From positions 59,632 through 123,631 of the forward strand of contig NZ_KE384332.1 in assembly GCF_000425225.1 (NCBI RefSeq): a DNA stretch of 64,000 bases, read 5' to 3'. The notes beneath the pieces are model-generated. The model saw nothing but the letters and a program-made list of their open reading frames with translations, had not been told where the DNA came from and made no database searches. The number at the start of each line of letters is the position of its first letter. Within the stretch, counting starts at the first letter, position 1. The translations under genes were made by a program, and so were the position numbers. Of the stretch, positions 43,108-51,789 are shown piece after piece. This DNA comes from Pontibacillus marinus BH030004 = DSM 16465. Its GTDB lineage: Bacteria > Bacillota > Bacilli > Bacillales > BH030062.

Positions 43108-44055
43108 ATGAAACGCATCGTGTTTATGGGTACGCCGGATTTTGCCGTACCTGTTCTTCAAAGAGTTATAAAAGATGGCTATCATGTTGTAGCCGTTGTT
43201 ACACAGCCGGATCGACCAAAAGGAAGAAAACGTGAGCTTACACCTCCACCAGTAAAAGTGGAAGCGGAGCATCATGATATTCCAGTATTGCAACCAGAGA
43301 AAATCAAACATGAATATGAGGATGTATTAGCCTTTGAACCTGATCTAATCATAACAGCTGCTTTTGGACAAATTTTGCCGAAAGAGCTTTTAGAAGGACC
43401 AGAGTATGGGTGTATTAACGTCCATGCATCCTTATTACCGGAATTACGCGGCGGCGCTCCGATCCATTATTCCATTTTGCAAGGGAAGAAGGAAACAGGT
43501 ATTTCGATCATGTATATGGTTGAAGCTTTAGATGCAGGGGATGTTCTGTCTCAGAAATCTGTTGAAATAGAGGACCAAGACCATGTTGGAACCCTTCATG
43601 ATAAACTGGCAGCAGCGGGCGCAGAGCTTTTAAGCGAAACGTTACCTGCACTGCTCAAGGGTGACATTGAACCTGTGAAACAAGATGAATCCAAGGTGAC
43701 GTTTGCTTCCAATATTAAACGTGAGCAAGAAGAAATTGATTGGTCAAAAAATGCTTGGACGAATTACAATCATATTCGTGGCCTTCACCCATGGCCTGTT
43801 GCCTTTACAAAATGGAATGGCAAACCTATGAAAGTTTGGTGGGGGCAAAAGGTTGAGGAAAACTTTGATGGTAGACCAGGTGAAGTTGTCCAGATCGATG
43901 AAGATGGATTTGTAGTCCTATGTGGTGATCACAAAGGCATAAAAATTTTGGATTTACAACCTTCAGGTAAAAAACGTATGGACGCTGGTTCTTTCTTAAG
44001 AGGAGCTGGACAAGCTCTTTACCTTGGTGAAATGTTAGGAGAAGACGATGAGTAA
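43108..44055 (+). CDS. fmt: Methionyl-tRNA formyltransferase
   Basis: Formylates initiator Met-tRNA. N-terminal formyltransferase domain [18 protein letters not shown] with the catalytic motif [17 protein letters not shown] (about residues 109-125) and C-terminal OB-like domain. 315 residues. ATG with AAGGAGTGAG upstream, only 16 bases after priA: the peptide deformylase gene usually found between these two is absent. Confidence 0.95.
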   Translation: MKRIVFMGTPDFAVPVLQRVIKDGYHVVAVVTQPDRPKGRKRELTPPPVKVEAEHHDIPVLQPEKIKHEYEDVLAFEPDLIITAAFGQILPKELLEGPEYGCINVHASLLPELRGGAPIHYSILQGKKETGISIMYMVEALDAGDVLSQKSVEIEDQDHVGTLHDKLAAAGAELLSETLPALLKGDIEPVKQDESKVTFASNIKREQEEIDWSKNAWTNYNHIRGLHPWPVAFTKWNGKPMKVWWGQKVEENFDGRPGEVVQIDEDGFVVLCGDHKGIKILDLQPSGKKRMDAGSFLRGAGQALYLGEMLGEDDE

Positions 44056-45394
44056 TATGGCATTACGAAATGCGGCATTAGATATTTTAACACGTGTTGG
44101 AGATGGAGGTGGGTATAGTCATCTCCTTATTAACCAAGCAATTGAAAAGAGAGGTCTAAGCAATCGCGACACTTCTCTGTTAACGGAAATTGTCTATGGT
44201 ACGATCCAACGCAAACATACATTAGACTTTTATATTACACCCTTTGTTCAAAAGAAAAGTAAGCTAAAGCCATGGGTGCTTTGGCTTCTTTATATGTCAG
44301 TTTATCAAATGGTATATCTAGAACGAGTACCAGATCATGCTGTTATTAATGAAGCGGTTGAGATTTCAAAAAAACGTGGTCACAAAGGAATTGTGTCTAT
44401 GGTGAATGGGATTTTGCGTAATGTTCAACGCAAAGGACTTCCTTCACTTGATTCTATCGAAGATCCAGTAGAAAGGTTGGCTGTTGAAACGAGTCATCCA
44501 TTATGGCTTGTGAAGCGTTGGATTGATATGTATGGCGTGGATGAAACGAAAAGTATGTGTCATCAGAACTTGCAGCGTCCAACGATGAGCGTGCGAATTA
44601 ACCCTATGAAAGCTACTAGAGAAAGGGTTATCGATCGCTTGCAGCAAGATGGCTTCGATTGTGAACCATCATTATTATCTCCACAAGGAATTCTTATTTT
44701 TAAAGGAAATATCGTAAATCATGCTTTATTTCAACAAGGTTTTGTCACAATTCAGGATGAGAGTTCTATGCTTGTTGGTGAAATGATGGATTTGAAAGCT
44801 GATATGAAAGTTTTAGATGCTTGCTCGGCACCAGGGGGTAAGGCTACTCATATTGCTGAAAAGCTAAATGATACGGGTGAAGTGTTTGCTTATGATCTAC
44901 ATGAAAAGAAAGTAAAGCTTGTTCGAGATAAAGCCGAACAACTTGGACTTGAAAACATTACAGCTAAGCAGGCGGACGGACGTAACTTACCTTCCATGCA
45001 TGAGGAAAATACTTTTGATCGGATTTTACTGGACGCACCTTGCTCCGGGCTTGGAGTTGTCCGTGGTAAACCTGATATTAAATACTCAAAAACAACGGAT
45101 GATATTTTGGCTCTATCTAACATTCAGGGAGAACTGTTAGATGCTGTGAGTTCACTGCTAAAAGAAAATGGGAAATTGGTTTATAGTACGTGTACAGTTG
45201 ACCATGAAGAGAATGAAAAGCGTATTCAACAGTTTCTGGAGGATCATCCTGAGTATGAGGTGGACCAAGCATTTTTCGATGAACTTCCTGAAGAAGCTCG
45301 AGACTTACCAGGAATTACAGAATGGGGTTTACAATTATTCCCTCAGGATTTTGATACAGATGGTTTCTTTTTAACGAGATTGAAGAAGGCATAA
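44048..45394 (+). CDS. rsmB: 16S rRNA (cytosine-967-C5)-methyltransferase RsmB
   Basis: 448 residues. N-terminal NusB-like domain ([23 protein letters not shown]), then a Rossmann methyltransferase with SAM motif [16 protein letters not shown], motif [17 protein letters not shown] and catalytic Cys in [11 protein letters not shown]. Overlaps fmt by 8 bases. In relatives rlmN follows; here only remnants do. Confidence 0.93.
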   Translation: MSNMALRNAALDILTRVGDGGGYSHLLINQAIEKRGLSNRDTSLLTEIVYGTIQRKHTLDFYITPFVQKKSKLKPWVLWLLYMSVYQMVYLERVPDHAVINEAVEISKKRGHKGIVSMVNGILRNVQRKGLPSLDSIEDPVERLAVETSHPLWLVKRWIDMYGVDETKSMCHQNLQRPTMSVRINPMKATRERVIDRLQQDGFDCEPSLLSPQGILIFKGNIVNHALFQQGFVTIQDESSMLVGEMMDLKADMKVLDACSAPGGKATHIAEKLNDTGEVFAYDLHEKKVKLVRDKAEQLGLENITAKQADGRNLPSMHEENTFDRILLDAPCSGLGVVRGKPDIKYSKTTDDILALSNIQGELLDAVSSLLKENGKLVYSTCTVDHEENEKRIQQFLEDHPEYEVDQAFFDELPEEARDLPGITEWGLQLFPQDFDTDGFFLTRLKKA

Positions 45395-45460
45395 CGATCC
45401 TTGTGAAACGAATAAAATAGACAGGGGGTTAAAGGTTCTGAAATAAATTGATTAACCCTT

Positions 45461-45681
45461 ATGACAAAACTTCATGATAAACTAGATGAAGAGTTTATAT
45501 CAGTACAGAGGTTATACGTTCACGAATGTTACGAAGGAAAAGTACAAAAAGCTTGCAGTGATGCAGGAGAACGTATAGCCTTTGTGGTAATTATGGAAGT
45601 AGGAGAAATCCATCCTATAGTAAACATAAAAACACTTGTGGGAAGTAACGTGCTATGGAACGTAAGAAAGAGACGAGGTGA
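45461..45681 (+). pseudogene. rlmN: Degraded remnant of rlmN (23S rRNA A2503 / tRNA methyltransferase)
   Basis: Between rsmB and prpC, where rlmN (about 1.08 kb) normally lies, only about 220 bases remain with pieces in rlmN order. Frame 2: MTKLHDKLDEEF resembles EMTNLSKxLRDKLxEEF from the N-terminal domain, then ERIAFVVIMEVGE resembles ERVSSVVIMGIGEP. Frame 1, directly after: RR...TCGK-stop-RAMERKKETR-stop resembles the family's C terminus (RREQG...ACGQLRAKER...ETR) including the catalytic cysteine context. The radical-SAM CxxxCxxC part is gone. Internal deletions, a frame change and a stop make it non-functional; alignment is from memory of the family. Confidence 0.75.
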
Positions 45682-45685
45682 AACC

Positions 45686-46441
45686 ATGAATGGCTATTTT
45701 TTAACAGACAAAGGTCAAGTTCGTAGCCATAACGAAGATGCAGGGGGAATCTTTTTCAATCAACATGATCAGTTTTTAGCTGTTGTGGCTGATGGCATGG
45801 GTGGTCATCGTGCTGGTGATGTTGCAAGTAATATTGCAACAACTTCTATACATAAAAGATGGCTAGAAGCTGAAAAGATTGAAACTCCTGAAGATGCAGA
45901 AAAATGGTTGAATGAACAAATCCAGGATATTAATAAAGAAGTATTCCAACATGCGGTGGAAAATGAGGAATGTCAGGGAATGGGGACGACAATCGTTGCT
46001 TCAATTGGTACGGATGAATTCATTACCGTAGCTCATATTGGTGACAGTCGTTGTTATCTTGCTAACGAGTTTGGATTCAAACAAGTTACTGAAGACCATT
46101 CATTAGTTAATGAACTCGTTCGGACAGGCCAAATATCTACGCAGGATGCAGAACATCACCCTCGTAAAAATGTATTATTGAAAGCTCTTGGAACAGAAGA
46201 AGAAACAAGCGTAGATGTAAAGACTATTGGATGGACAGAGGATAATAAGCTGTTGCTATGCTCGGACGGTCTATCTAACAAAATGTCAGACGATGAATTA
46301 ATTGAATTTGTTGAAGAACCATTACCTCTAGAGCAAGCAGCTGAGAAGCTAATTCAATTCGCTAATGAACGTGGTGGAGAGGATAACATCTCATTAGTGC
46401 TTGTGCATTATGATGAGCCTATGGAAGAAGGTGCATCCTAA
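45686..46441 (+). CDS. prpC: PP2C-type protein phosphatase PrpC
   Basis: Metal-dependent Ser/Thr phosphatase that reverses PrkC phosphorylation. PP2C motifs: QVRSHNEDAGG (about 10-20), VADGMGGHRAGD, GMGTTIVAS, AHIGDSRCYLA, LCSDGLSNKM and GGEDNISLVLV. 251 residues. The ATG at 45686 follows GAGGTGAAACC and matches family starts; an open frame extending 75 codons upstream consists of rlmN debris. The stop overlaps the prkC ATG (TAATG). Confidence 0.94.
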   Translation: MNGYFLTDKGQVRSHNEDAGGIFFNQHDQFLAVVADGMGGHRAGDVASNIATTSIHKRWLEAEKIETPEDAEKWLNEQIQDINKEVFQHAVENEECQGMGTTIVASIGTDEFITVAHIGDSRCYLANEFGFKQVTEDHSLVNELVRTGQISTQDAEHHPRKNVLLKALGTEEETSVDVKTIGWTEDNKLLLCSDGLSNKMSDDELIEFVEEPLPLEQAAEKLIQFANERGGEDNISLVLVHYDEPMEEGAS

Positions 46442-48438
46442 TGCTCAATGGCCATTTACTGAATGATCGCTATGAGATCCGTGAAACCATTGGTGGCGGA
46501 GGCATGGCGAATGTTTATGTAGCGAGGGACACAATTCTTAATCGCGACGTAGCGATCAAAGTGTTACGGTTAGAATATGCGAATGATGATGAATTTATTG
46601 CTCGTTTTCGACGTGAAGCCCATTCAGCTACAAGTTTATCACATCCGAATATCGTCAATATTTATGATGTTGGTGAAGAGGAACATATTTATTATATGGT
46701 GATGGAATATGTAGACGGGATGACCTTGAAGCAATACATACAAACCTATGGTCCACTTGAAGTAGAGGAATCTTTGGAAATTACAAAACAGATTACTGCT
46801 GCTATTACTCATGCACATGACAATGATATTATTCATCGCGATATTAAGCCTCAAAACATCTTAATTGATGAACATAAACAAGTGAAAGTAACGGACTTCG
46901 GCATTGCAATGGCGTTAAGTGCTACATCTTTAACACAAACCAATTCTGTTTTAGGATCCGTTCATTATTTGTCTCCTGAACAAGCTCGTGGAGGTATGGC
47001 AACAAAGAAATCAGATATCTACTCAATTGGTATAGTCATGTTTGAAATGCTTACAGGTCGATTGCCATTTTCAGGCCAATCTGCTGTTTCGATTGCTTTG
47101 AAACATTTGCAAAGTGAAACCCCTTCATTAAAAAGGTGGAATCCTGACACTCCTCAAAGCGTTGAGAATGTTGTATTAAAAGCAACTGCTAAGGATCCGT
47201 TTCACAGATATAATGATGTTCATGATATGGTAGAAGACTTGGAAAAAGCTCTTCATCCTTCTCGTCAAAATGAAGAGAAGTTTGTTATACCTGTTCCAGA
47301 AGATGAGGAAGTTACAAAGGCAATTCCAGTTATAACAAACGATATGTATAAAGAAGATGGGGCTAAGGACGAGACGATCATTCATAATACAGATCATTCA
47401 AGCTTTAAGAATGAGAATAAAGAAAATAAAGCAAAGAAGTCGTTTAGGTGGAAACCTTGGTTAATAGGCTTACTTTTATTCGTTGTTGCAGCAGGAATTG
47501 CTGGTTTGTTCTTCTTGCCTAAATTACTTATCCCTAAAGATGTCCAAGTTGAAGATGTGTCAGGCATGGAATATGCAGATGCATTTGAACAGCTTAGTGA
47601 GCAAAACCTTGAAGTAAGGCGTGAATCAATCCATTCCAATGAAGTGAAGGAAGGTTATGTAATTAAAACGGATCCTGCGGCAGGTACTACGATAAAAGAG
47701 GGCGCACGTGTAACGGTCTTTTCGAGTTTAGGAAAAGAGCGTGTGAAATTTGATGACTATGTGGGACAAACATTTTCACAAGTTAAGAAGCTACTCGAAG
47801 GAAAAGGGTATTCTGTAATTAAATACACTATGAATAATCCTGATATACCTAAGGGTGAAATTATTCGCCAAACTGAGCCCAACCCTGGGGAGATGGTTAT
47901 TCCAGAAAACACAACAGTCATTTTTGAAGTGAGTGATGGTCCTAAGAAAGTCACACTACGTGATTTGACAGGAAAAACATTGGAAGAAGTGTATAACGTA
48001 GTTGGAGAAACCAATAATATTTCTCTAAAAGAACCCAAATATGAGTTTTCTGAAACCGTACCTGAGGGAGAGGTCATTCGACAGAAGCCTGAACCATATG
48101 CACAAGTTACTCCTGGGACTGAAGTGGAAGTATGGGTTTCTAAAGGGATGAAAGAGAAACCTCCGGTAAATAAAGTAGTGACATTTACGATAAGAGTGAA
48201 TGAAAATCAAGATGAAGATGATAAAGAAAAACCAGAAAAACACAAGGTTAAAATCTATATAGGTGATATGAATCGAGACATCACGGAGGTTGCAAGGGAA
48301 GAAAAAATTAGAGAGAGCACCCAATACAACCTAAACTTGACGATCCCGGCAGGGGGAGAAGCTCGTTATAAAGTGATGCTTGATGATACCGTTGTAAAAG
48401 AGGAAGTTGTACCATATGAAGAAGGTGAAAATGAGTAA
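46441..48438 (+). CDS. prkC: Ser/Thr protein kinase PrkC with PASTA repeats
   Basis: Transmembrane Hanks-type kinase sensing peptidoglycan fragments, including as spore germination signals. Kinase domain about 1-270: glycine loop IGGGGMANVYVA, VAIKVL, HRDIKPQN, DFG in VTDFGIA, and SPEQARGG. Juxtamembrane acidic/basic stretch, one membrane helix (about 340-360), then three extracellular PASTA repeats (about 362-565) and a C-terminal domain. 665 residues. Coupled to prpC and abutting rsgA. Confidence 0.95.
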   Translation: MLNGHLLNDRYEIRETIGGGGMANVYVARDTILNRDVAIKVLRLEYANDDEFIARFRREAHSATSLSHPNIVNIYDVGEEEHIYYMVMEYVDGMTLKQYIQTYGPLEVEESLEITKQITAAITHAHDNDIIHRDIKPQNILIDEHKQVKVTDFGIAMALSATSLTQTNSVLGSVHYLSPEQARGGMATKKSDIYSIGIVMFEMLTGRLPFSGQSAVSIALKHLQSETPSLKRWNPDTPQSVENVVLKATAKDPFHRYNDVHDMVEDLEKALHPSRQNEEKFVIPVPEDEEVTKAIPVITNDMYKEDGAKDETIIHNTDHSSFKNENKENKAKKSFRWKPWLIGLLLFVVAAGIAGLFFLPKLLIPKDVQVEDVSGMEYADAFEQLSEQNLEVRRESIHSNEVKEGYVIKTDPAAGTTIKEGARVTVFSSLGKERVKFDDYVGQTFSQVKKLLEGKGYSVIKYTMNNPDIPKGEIIRQTEPNPGEMVIPENTTVIFEVSDGPKKVTLRDLTGKTLEEVYNVVGETNNISLKEPKYEFSETVPEGEVIRQKPEPYAQVTPGTEVEVWVSKGMKEKPPVNKVVTFTIRVNENQDEDDKEKPEKHKVKIYIGDMNRDITEVAREEKIRESTQYNLNLTIPAGGEARYKVMLDDTVVKEEVVPYEEGENE

Positions 48439-49320
48439 ATGCCAATCGGTAAAATTATAAAATCGTTAAGCGGCTTTTATTATGTACAATCCGAAGGTTC
48501 TGTATATCAATGTAAAGGAAGAGGGAACTTTCGAAAAAAGAAAATTACACTTTTAGTTGGCGATGACGTTACATTTGAAATGGATCAAAACGAAGAAGGT
48601 TATATCCTTGACGTCCAACCTAGGAAAAATGAACTCGTACGACCACCAATAGCTAACATAGATCAAGCGATCATAGTATCATCCGTTGTCGAACCAGATT
48701 TCAAACCACTCTTACTAGATCGTTTCTTAGTACTTATTGAATCTATGAACATTGAACCGATCATAGTTCTAACTAAGATGGATTTATTGAGTGAGGATGG
48801 TCAAGCTTCTATTGAATCCTATAAAAAAGATTATGAGGCGCTTGGGTATCAAGTAGTGGTTGGCTCATCGAAAATAGAAGACAGCTTGCATGAAGTATCC
48901 TCATATTTAGAGGATAAAGTAACGGTCATAGCTGGGCAGTCTGGGGTAGGGAAATCTTCAATGCTTAATGCGTTGAAACCTCAATTAGACCTTGAAACGA
49001 ATGATATTTCTAAAAGTCTTGGCCGAGGAAAACACACAACGCGTCATGTAGAGTTGATTGATATGTATGGAGGCCTTGTAGCCGATACTCCTGGGTTTAG
49101 TTCGTTAGAGTTCCAAACCCTTGAGTATGATGAGCTACCTGACTGTTTTCCTGAACTGAGAGAGCATGGAGAGTATTGTAAGTTTCGTGGATGCTTGCAT
49201 AAAAAAGAGCCGAAGTGTGCTGTGAAAGAAGCTGTACAAAATGGAGATATTCCTGAATACCGATATGAGCATTATCTACAATTTTTAGAGGAAATTCAGA
49301 ACAGAAAGCCGAGGTATTAA
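48439..49320 (+). CDS. rsgA: Ribosome small subunit-dependent GTPase RsgA (CpgA/YloQ)
   Basis: Circularly permuted GTPase in late 30S maturation, a reported PrkC substrate. N-terminal OB fold (about 1-70), then G4 (TKMD) before G1 (GQSGVGKSS, about 172-180) and G3 (DTPGFS), and a zinc-binding C terminus (CKFRGCLHKKEPKC). 293 residues. The ATG starts directly at the base after the prkC stop. Confidence 0.95.
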   Translation: MPIGKIIKSLSGFYYVQSEGSVYQCKGRGNFRKKKITLLVGDDVTFEMDQNEEGYILDVQPRKNELVRPPIANIDQAIIVSSVVEPDFKPLLLDRFLVLIESMNIEPIIVLTKMDLLSEDGQASIESYKKDYEALGYQVVVGSSKIEDSLHEVSSYLEDKVTVIAGQSGVGKSSMLNALKPQLDLETNDISKSLGRGKHTTRHVELIDMYGGLVADTPGFSSLEFQTLEYDELPDCFPELREHGEYCKFRGCLHKKEPKCAVKEAVQNGDIPEYRYEHYLQFLEEIQNRKPRY

Positions 49321-49323
49321 CAT

Positions 49324-49974
49324 ATGACAAAGATTGCACCATCAATTCTATCTGCAGACTTTTCAAAGTTAGGTGAAGAAATAAAAGATGTTGAACGAGG
49401 CGGTAGTGATTATATTCATGTGGATGTCATGGATGGCCACTTTGTACCTAATATTACAATCGGACCTCTTATTGTTGAATCGATTCGTCCGATAACCGAT
49501 TTACCACTCGACGTACACTTAATGATTGAAAATCCAGATCAATATATCGAACAGTTTGCTAAGGCTGGATCAGATATTATCACGGTCCATCAAGAGGCAT
49601 GCCCTCACTTGCATAGAACGATTCAGTTGATTAAGAGCTATGGTGTGAAGGCTGGAGTCGTAATCAACCCAGCTACACCAGCTGAGCTCATTAAACCAAT
49701 CTTAGCTGATGTAGATCTTGTTCTTCTAATGACTGTGAACCCTGGTTTTGGTGGACAATCCTTTATTGATTCAGTTGTTCCAAAAATTGAGCAAGTATCT
49801 TCATGGCGTGAAGAACTAGGCCTCTCTTTTGAAATTGAGATCGACGGAGGAGTCAAAAAAGGTACGGCAAAACGATGTGTTGATGCAGGTGCTGATGTTC
49901 TTGTAGCAGGTAGTGCTGTATTTAAACAAGAAGACCGAGCTAAAGCTATTCAAGACATTTTAAATGATAAATAA
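49324..49974 (+). CDS. rpe: Ribulose-phosphate 3-epimerase
   Basis: Pentose-phosphate pathway epimerase, 216 residues. APSILSADFSKLG at the N terminus, HVDVMDGHFVPNIT and DVHLMIENP with metal-binding His/Asp, TVNPGFGGQSF and EIDGGV. ATG three bases after the rsgA stop. A terminator follows. Confidence 0.95.
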   Translation: MTKIAPSILSADFSKLGEEIKDVERGGSDYIHVDVMDGHFVPNITIGPLIVESIRPITDLPLDVHLMIENPDQYIEQFAKAGSDIITVHQEACPHLHRTIQLIKSYGVKAGVVINPATPAELIKPILADVDLVLLMTVNPGFGGQSFIDSVVPKIEQVSSWREELGLSFEIEIDGGVKKGTAKRCVDAGADVLVAGSAVFKQEDRAKAIQDILNDK

Positions 49975-49979
49975 TAAGA

Positions 49980-50011
49980 AAACTGCCTTTTATTCAAAAG
50001 GCAGTTTTTTG
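49980..50011 (+). terminator. Intrinsic terminator after rpe
   Basis: AAACTGCCTTTT/AAAAGGCAGTTT, 12 perfect pairs around ATTC, with a T run. Confidence 0.9.
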
Positions 50012-50037
50012 TAATGATAGTAAGGTAGGTGTTTGAT

Positions 50038-50697
50038 ATGAGAAAAGTAGCGATTGTTGGGGGAGGACCTGAAGAAGCGATTCCTGATTTAAGACTTTTT
50101 GATGAGGAAGTTCTTTGGATAGGAGCAGACCGAGGGGCTCATGTTTTATTAAGTCAAGGGATTCAACCCACAGAAGCTGTAGGGGATTTTGACTCCGTGA
50201 CGAATGAAGAAAAGTCTCTCATACAAGAGAAAGCTCAGCATTTTGAGGAGCATCCTTCAGAGAAAGATGAGACAGACCTTGAACTAGCTTTGCAAAAAGC
50301 ATACTCCTATCAGCCAGATGTTTTATATTTGTTTGGGGTAACAGGCGGTCGTATGGATCATGGTTTAATTAATTTGCAACTTCTTTACCCTCTTGAAGAG
50401 AAAGGCATTCGAGGCATTGTTATTGATAAAGGAAATTGGGTTGAATTAAGGAAGTCTGGAACACATATAGTAGAGTATGATGATCTTTATCCGAATATCT
50501 CCTTTATTCCATTCACACCTGAGGTTAAAGGGATAACATTGGAAGGTTTCTACTATCCTCTAGAGAATCAAGACGTACCATGGGGCTCGACTTTATGTAT
50601 TTCAAATAAGCTTATTTCAGAAAAAGGTACTTTTTCATTTAATGAAGGCATACTATTACTTGTAAAGAGCCGAGATGTAAATGAGGTATCAATGTAG
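50038..50697 (+). CDS. thiN: Thiamine pyrophosphokinase
   Basis: Converts thiamine to thiamine diphosphate. 219 residues; IGADRGAHVLLSQGIQPTEAVGDFDSV, EKDETDLELAL and GVTGGRMDHGLINLQLL are the catalytic-domain motifs. The ATG at 50038 is chosen over GTG 50029, which overlaps the AAGGTAGGTG ribosome site. In the usual place between rpe and spoVM. Confidence 0.92.
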   Translation: MRKVAIVGGGPEEAIPDLRLFDEEVLWIGADRGAHVLLSQGIQPTEAVGDFDSVTNEEKSLIQEKAQHFEEHPSEKDETDLELALQKAYSYQPDVLYLFGVTGGRMDHGLINLQLLYPLEEKGIRGIVIDKGNWVELRKSGTHIVEYDDLYPNISFIPFTPEVKGITLEGFYYPLENQDVPWGSTLCISNKLISEKGTFSFNEGILLLVKSRDVNEVSM

Positions 50698-50754
50698 ATC
50701 CTGGCTATCATCTAATCAATTCTTGGTCACAGTATGGTAGAGGAGGGGGAACGA

Positions 50755-50835
50755 ATGAAGTTCTATACAATTAAACTCCCACGCTTTATTGGTGGTTTTG
50801 TACGCGTAGTTATGGGCACATTTAAGAAGAATTAA
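50755..50835 (+). CDS. spoVM: Stage V sporulation protein M (26-residue peptide)
   Basis: A 26-codon gene. It begins MKFYTIKLPRFIGG and ends VMGTFKKN, near-identical in layout to B. subtilis SpoVM, an amphipathic helix that recognises positive membrane curvature on the forespore and anchors the SpoIVA coat basement layer. Pro10 (here in LPRF) and the basic C terminus are kept. Ribosome site AGGAGGGGG at 50741-50749, 5 bases before the ATG. Expected sigma-E dependent; no clear promoter recognised. Confidence 0.95.
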   Translation: MKFYTIKLPRFIGGFVRVVMGTFKKN

Positions 50836-50897
50836 CAACGGTTTACGTTGTTTACACCATGCTATTATTACATGTCATCTGAAAAAGATTATGAAAC

Positions 50898-50929
50898 AAA
50901 AAAAGCACCCAAAATTGGGTGCTTTTTTT
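50898..50929. terminator. Bidirectional terminator between spoVM and rpmB
   Basis: AAAAAAAGCACCC/GGGTGCTTTTTTT symmetrical hairpin with A and T tracts on both sides, able to end both convergent transcripts. Confidence 0.9.
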
Positions 50930-50942
50930 GCAGCGTTTATGA

Positions 50943-51131
50943 TTAAACGCGTTGAACCTTACCAGATTTCAATGCGCGAGTTGAAACGTAAACCTTTTGA
51001 GGCTTTCCGTCAATCATAACACGTACTTTTTGTACATTTGATTTGAACTTACGTTTATTCGCATTCATCGCGTGTGAACGGTGGTTTCCAGAAGTTGTTT
51101 TACGACCTGTGATTTCACATTTACGGCTCAT
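50943..51131 (-). CDS. rpmB: 50S ribosomal protein L28
   Basis: 62 residues, [27 protein letters not shown]..., a single-cysteine, zinc-free form. Ribosome site GGAGGG precedes the ATG on the minus strand. Divergent from yloU and convergent with spoVM, as in B. subtilis. Confidence 0.96.
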   Translation of the reverse strand: MSRKCEITGRKTTSGNHRSHAMNANKRKFKSNVQKVRVMIDGKPQKVYVSTRALKSGKVQRV

Positions 51132-51188
51132 ATTTTTTCCCTCCTACTTGCATATAAAGCTTTCTTGTATGTCTTCAAATACTTATAC

Positions 51189-51217
51189 AATTTATCATAT
51201 CACTCATAGTTTTTCAA
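51189..51217 (-). promoter_or_regulatory. Sigma-A promoter of rpmB
   Basis: On the minus strand TTGAAA (51212-51217), a 17-base spacer, and TAAATT (51189-51194), about 55 bases before the rpmB start. Confidence 0.5.
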
Positions 51218-51388
51218 GGATTCACACAAAATATATCAAGAAAATAAACTTGACAGACTAATGGTTTTGATTCATTGTAATAAGGGGTTTTTCTGTACAT
51301 GCATAGGTATAAAACGGATAAAACTTTTAAAAATGAAGAGCTTATAGTAAAATGACCTTAAGTTTAAGAAGAACGAAGGAGGATACTT

Positions 51389-51757
51389 ATGTCCATCGAT
51401 TTAAATACAAACTATGGTCATGTAACCATCACAAATGATGTGATCGCTACCGTCGCAGGGGGAGCTGCAGTAGAATGCTACGGCATTGTAGGGATGGCTT
51501 CAAAGAACCAATTGAAAGACGGCATAGCCGAAATTCTTCGTAAAGAGAATTTTTCTAGAGGTGTAATTGTTCGCCAAGAGGAAGAATCTGTACATATCGA
51601 TATGTACATTATTGTAAGCTATGGAACGAAAATTTCAGAGGTAGCGCATAATGTGCAATCCCAAGTAAAATACACCTTAAATCAAACCGTTGGATTATCT
51701 GTGGACTCCGTTAATATTTATATTCAAGGAGTTCGTGTGGCCCAAGACGACGAATAG
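51389..51757 (+). CDS. yloU: Asp23/Gls24 family protein YloU
   Basis: 122 residues with the Asp23 core: GHVTITNDVIATVAGGAAVECYGIVGMASK and VSYGTKISEVAHNVQSQVKYTL. Associated with envelope stress; consistently paired with fakA, suggesting a membrane-lipid link. ATG with GAAGGAGGAT upstream. Confidence 0.9.
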   Translation: MSIDLNTNYGHVTITNDVIATVAGGAAVECYGIVGMASKNQLKDGIAEILRKENFSRGVIVRQEEESVHIDMYIIVSYGTKISEVAHNVQSQVKYTLNQTVGLSVDSVNIYIQGVRVAQDDE

Positions 51758-51789
51758 GGATCAAGGTTGAAATGAAGGAGGAAGCTGGA

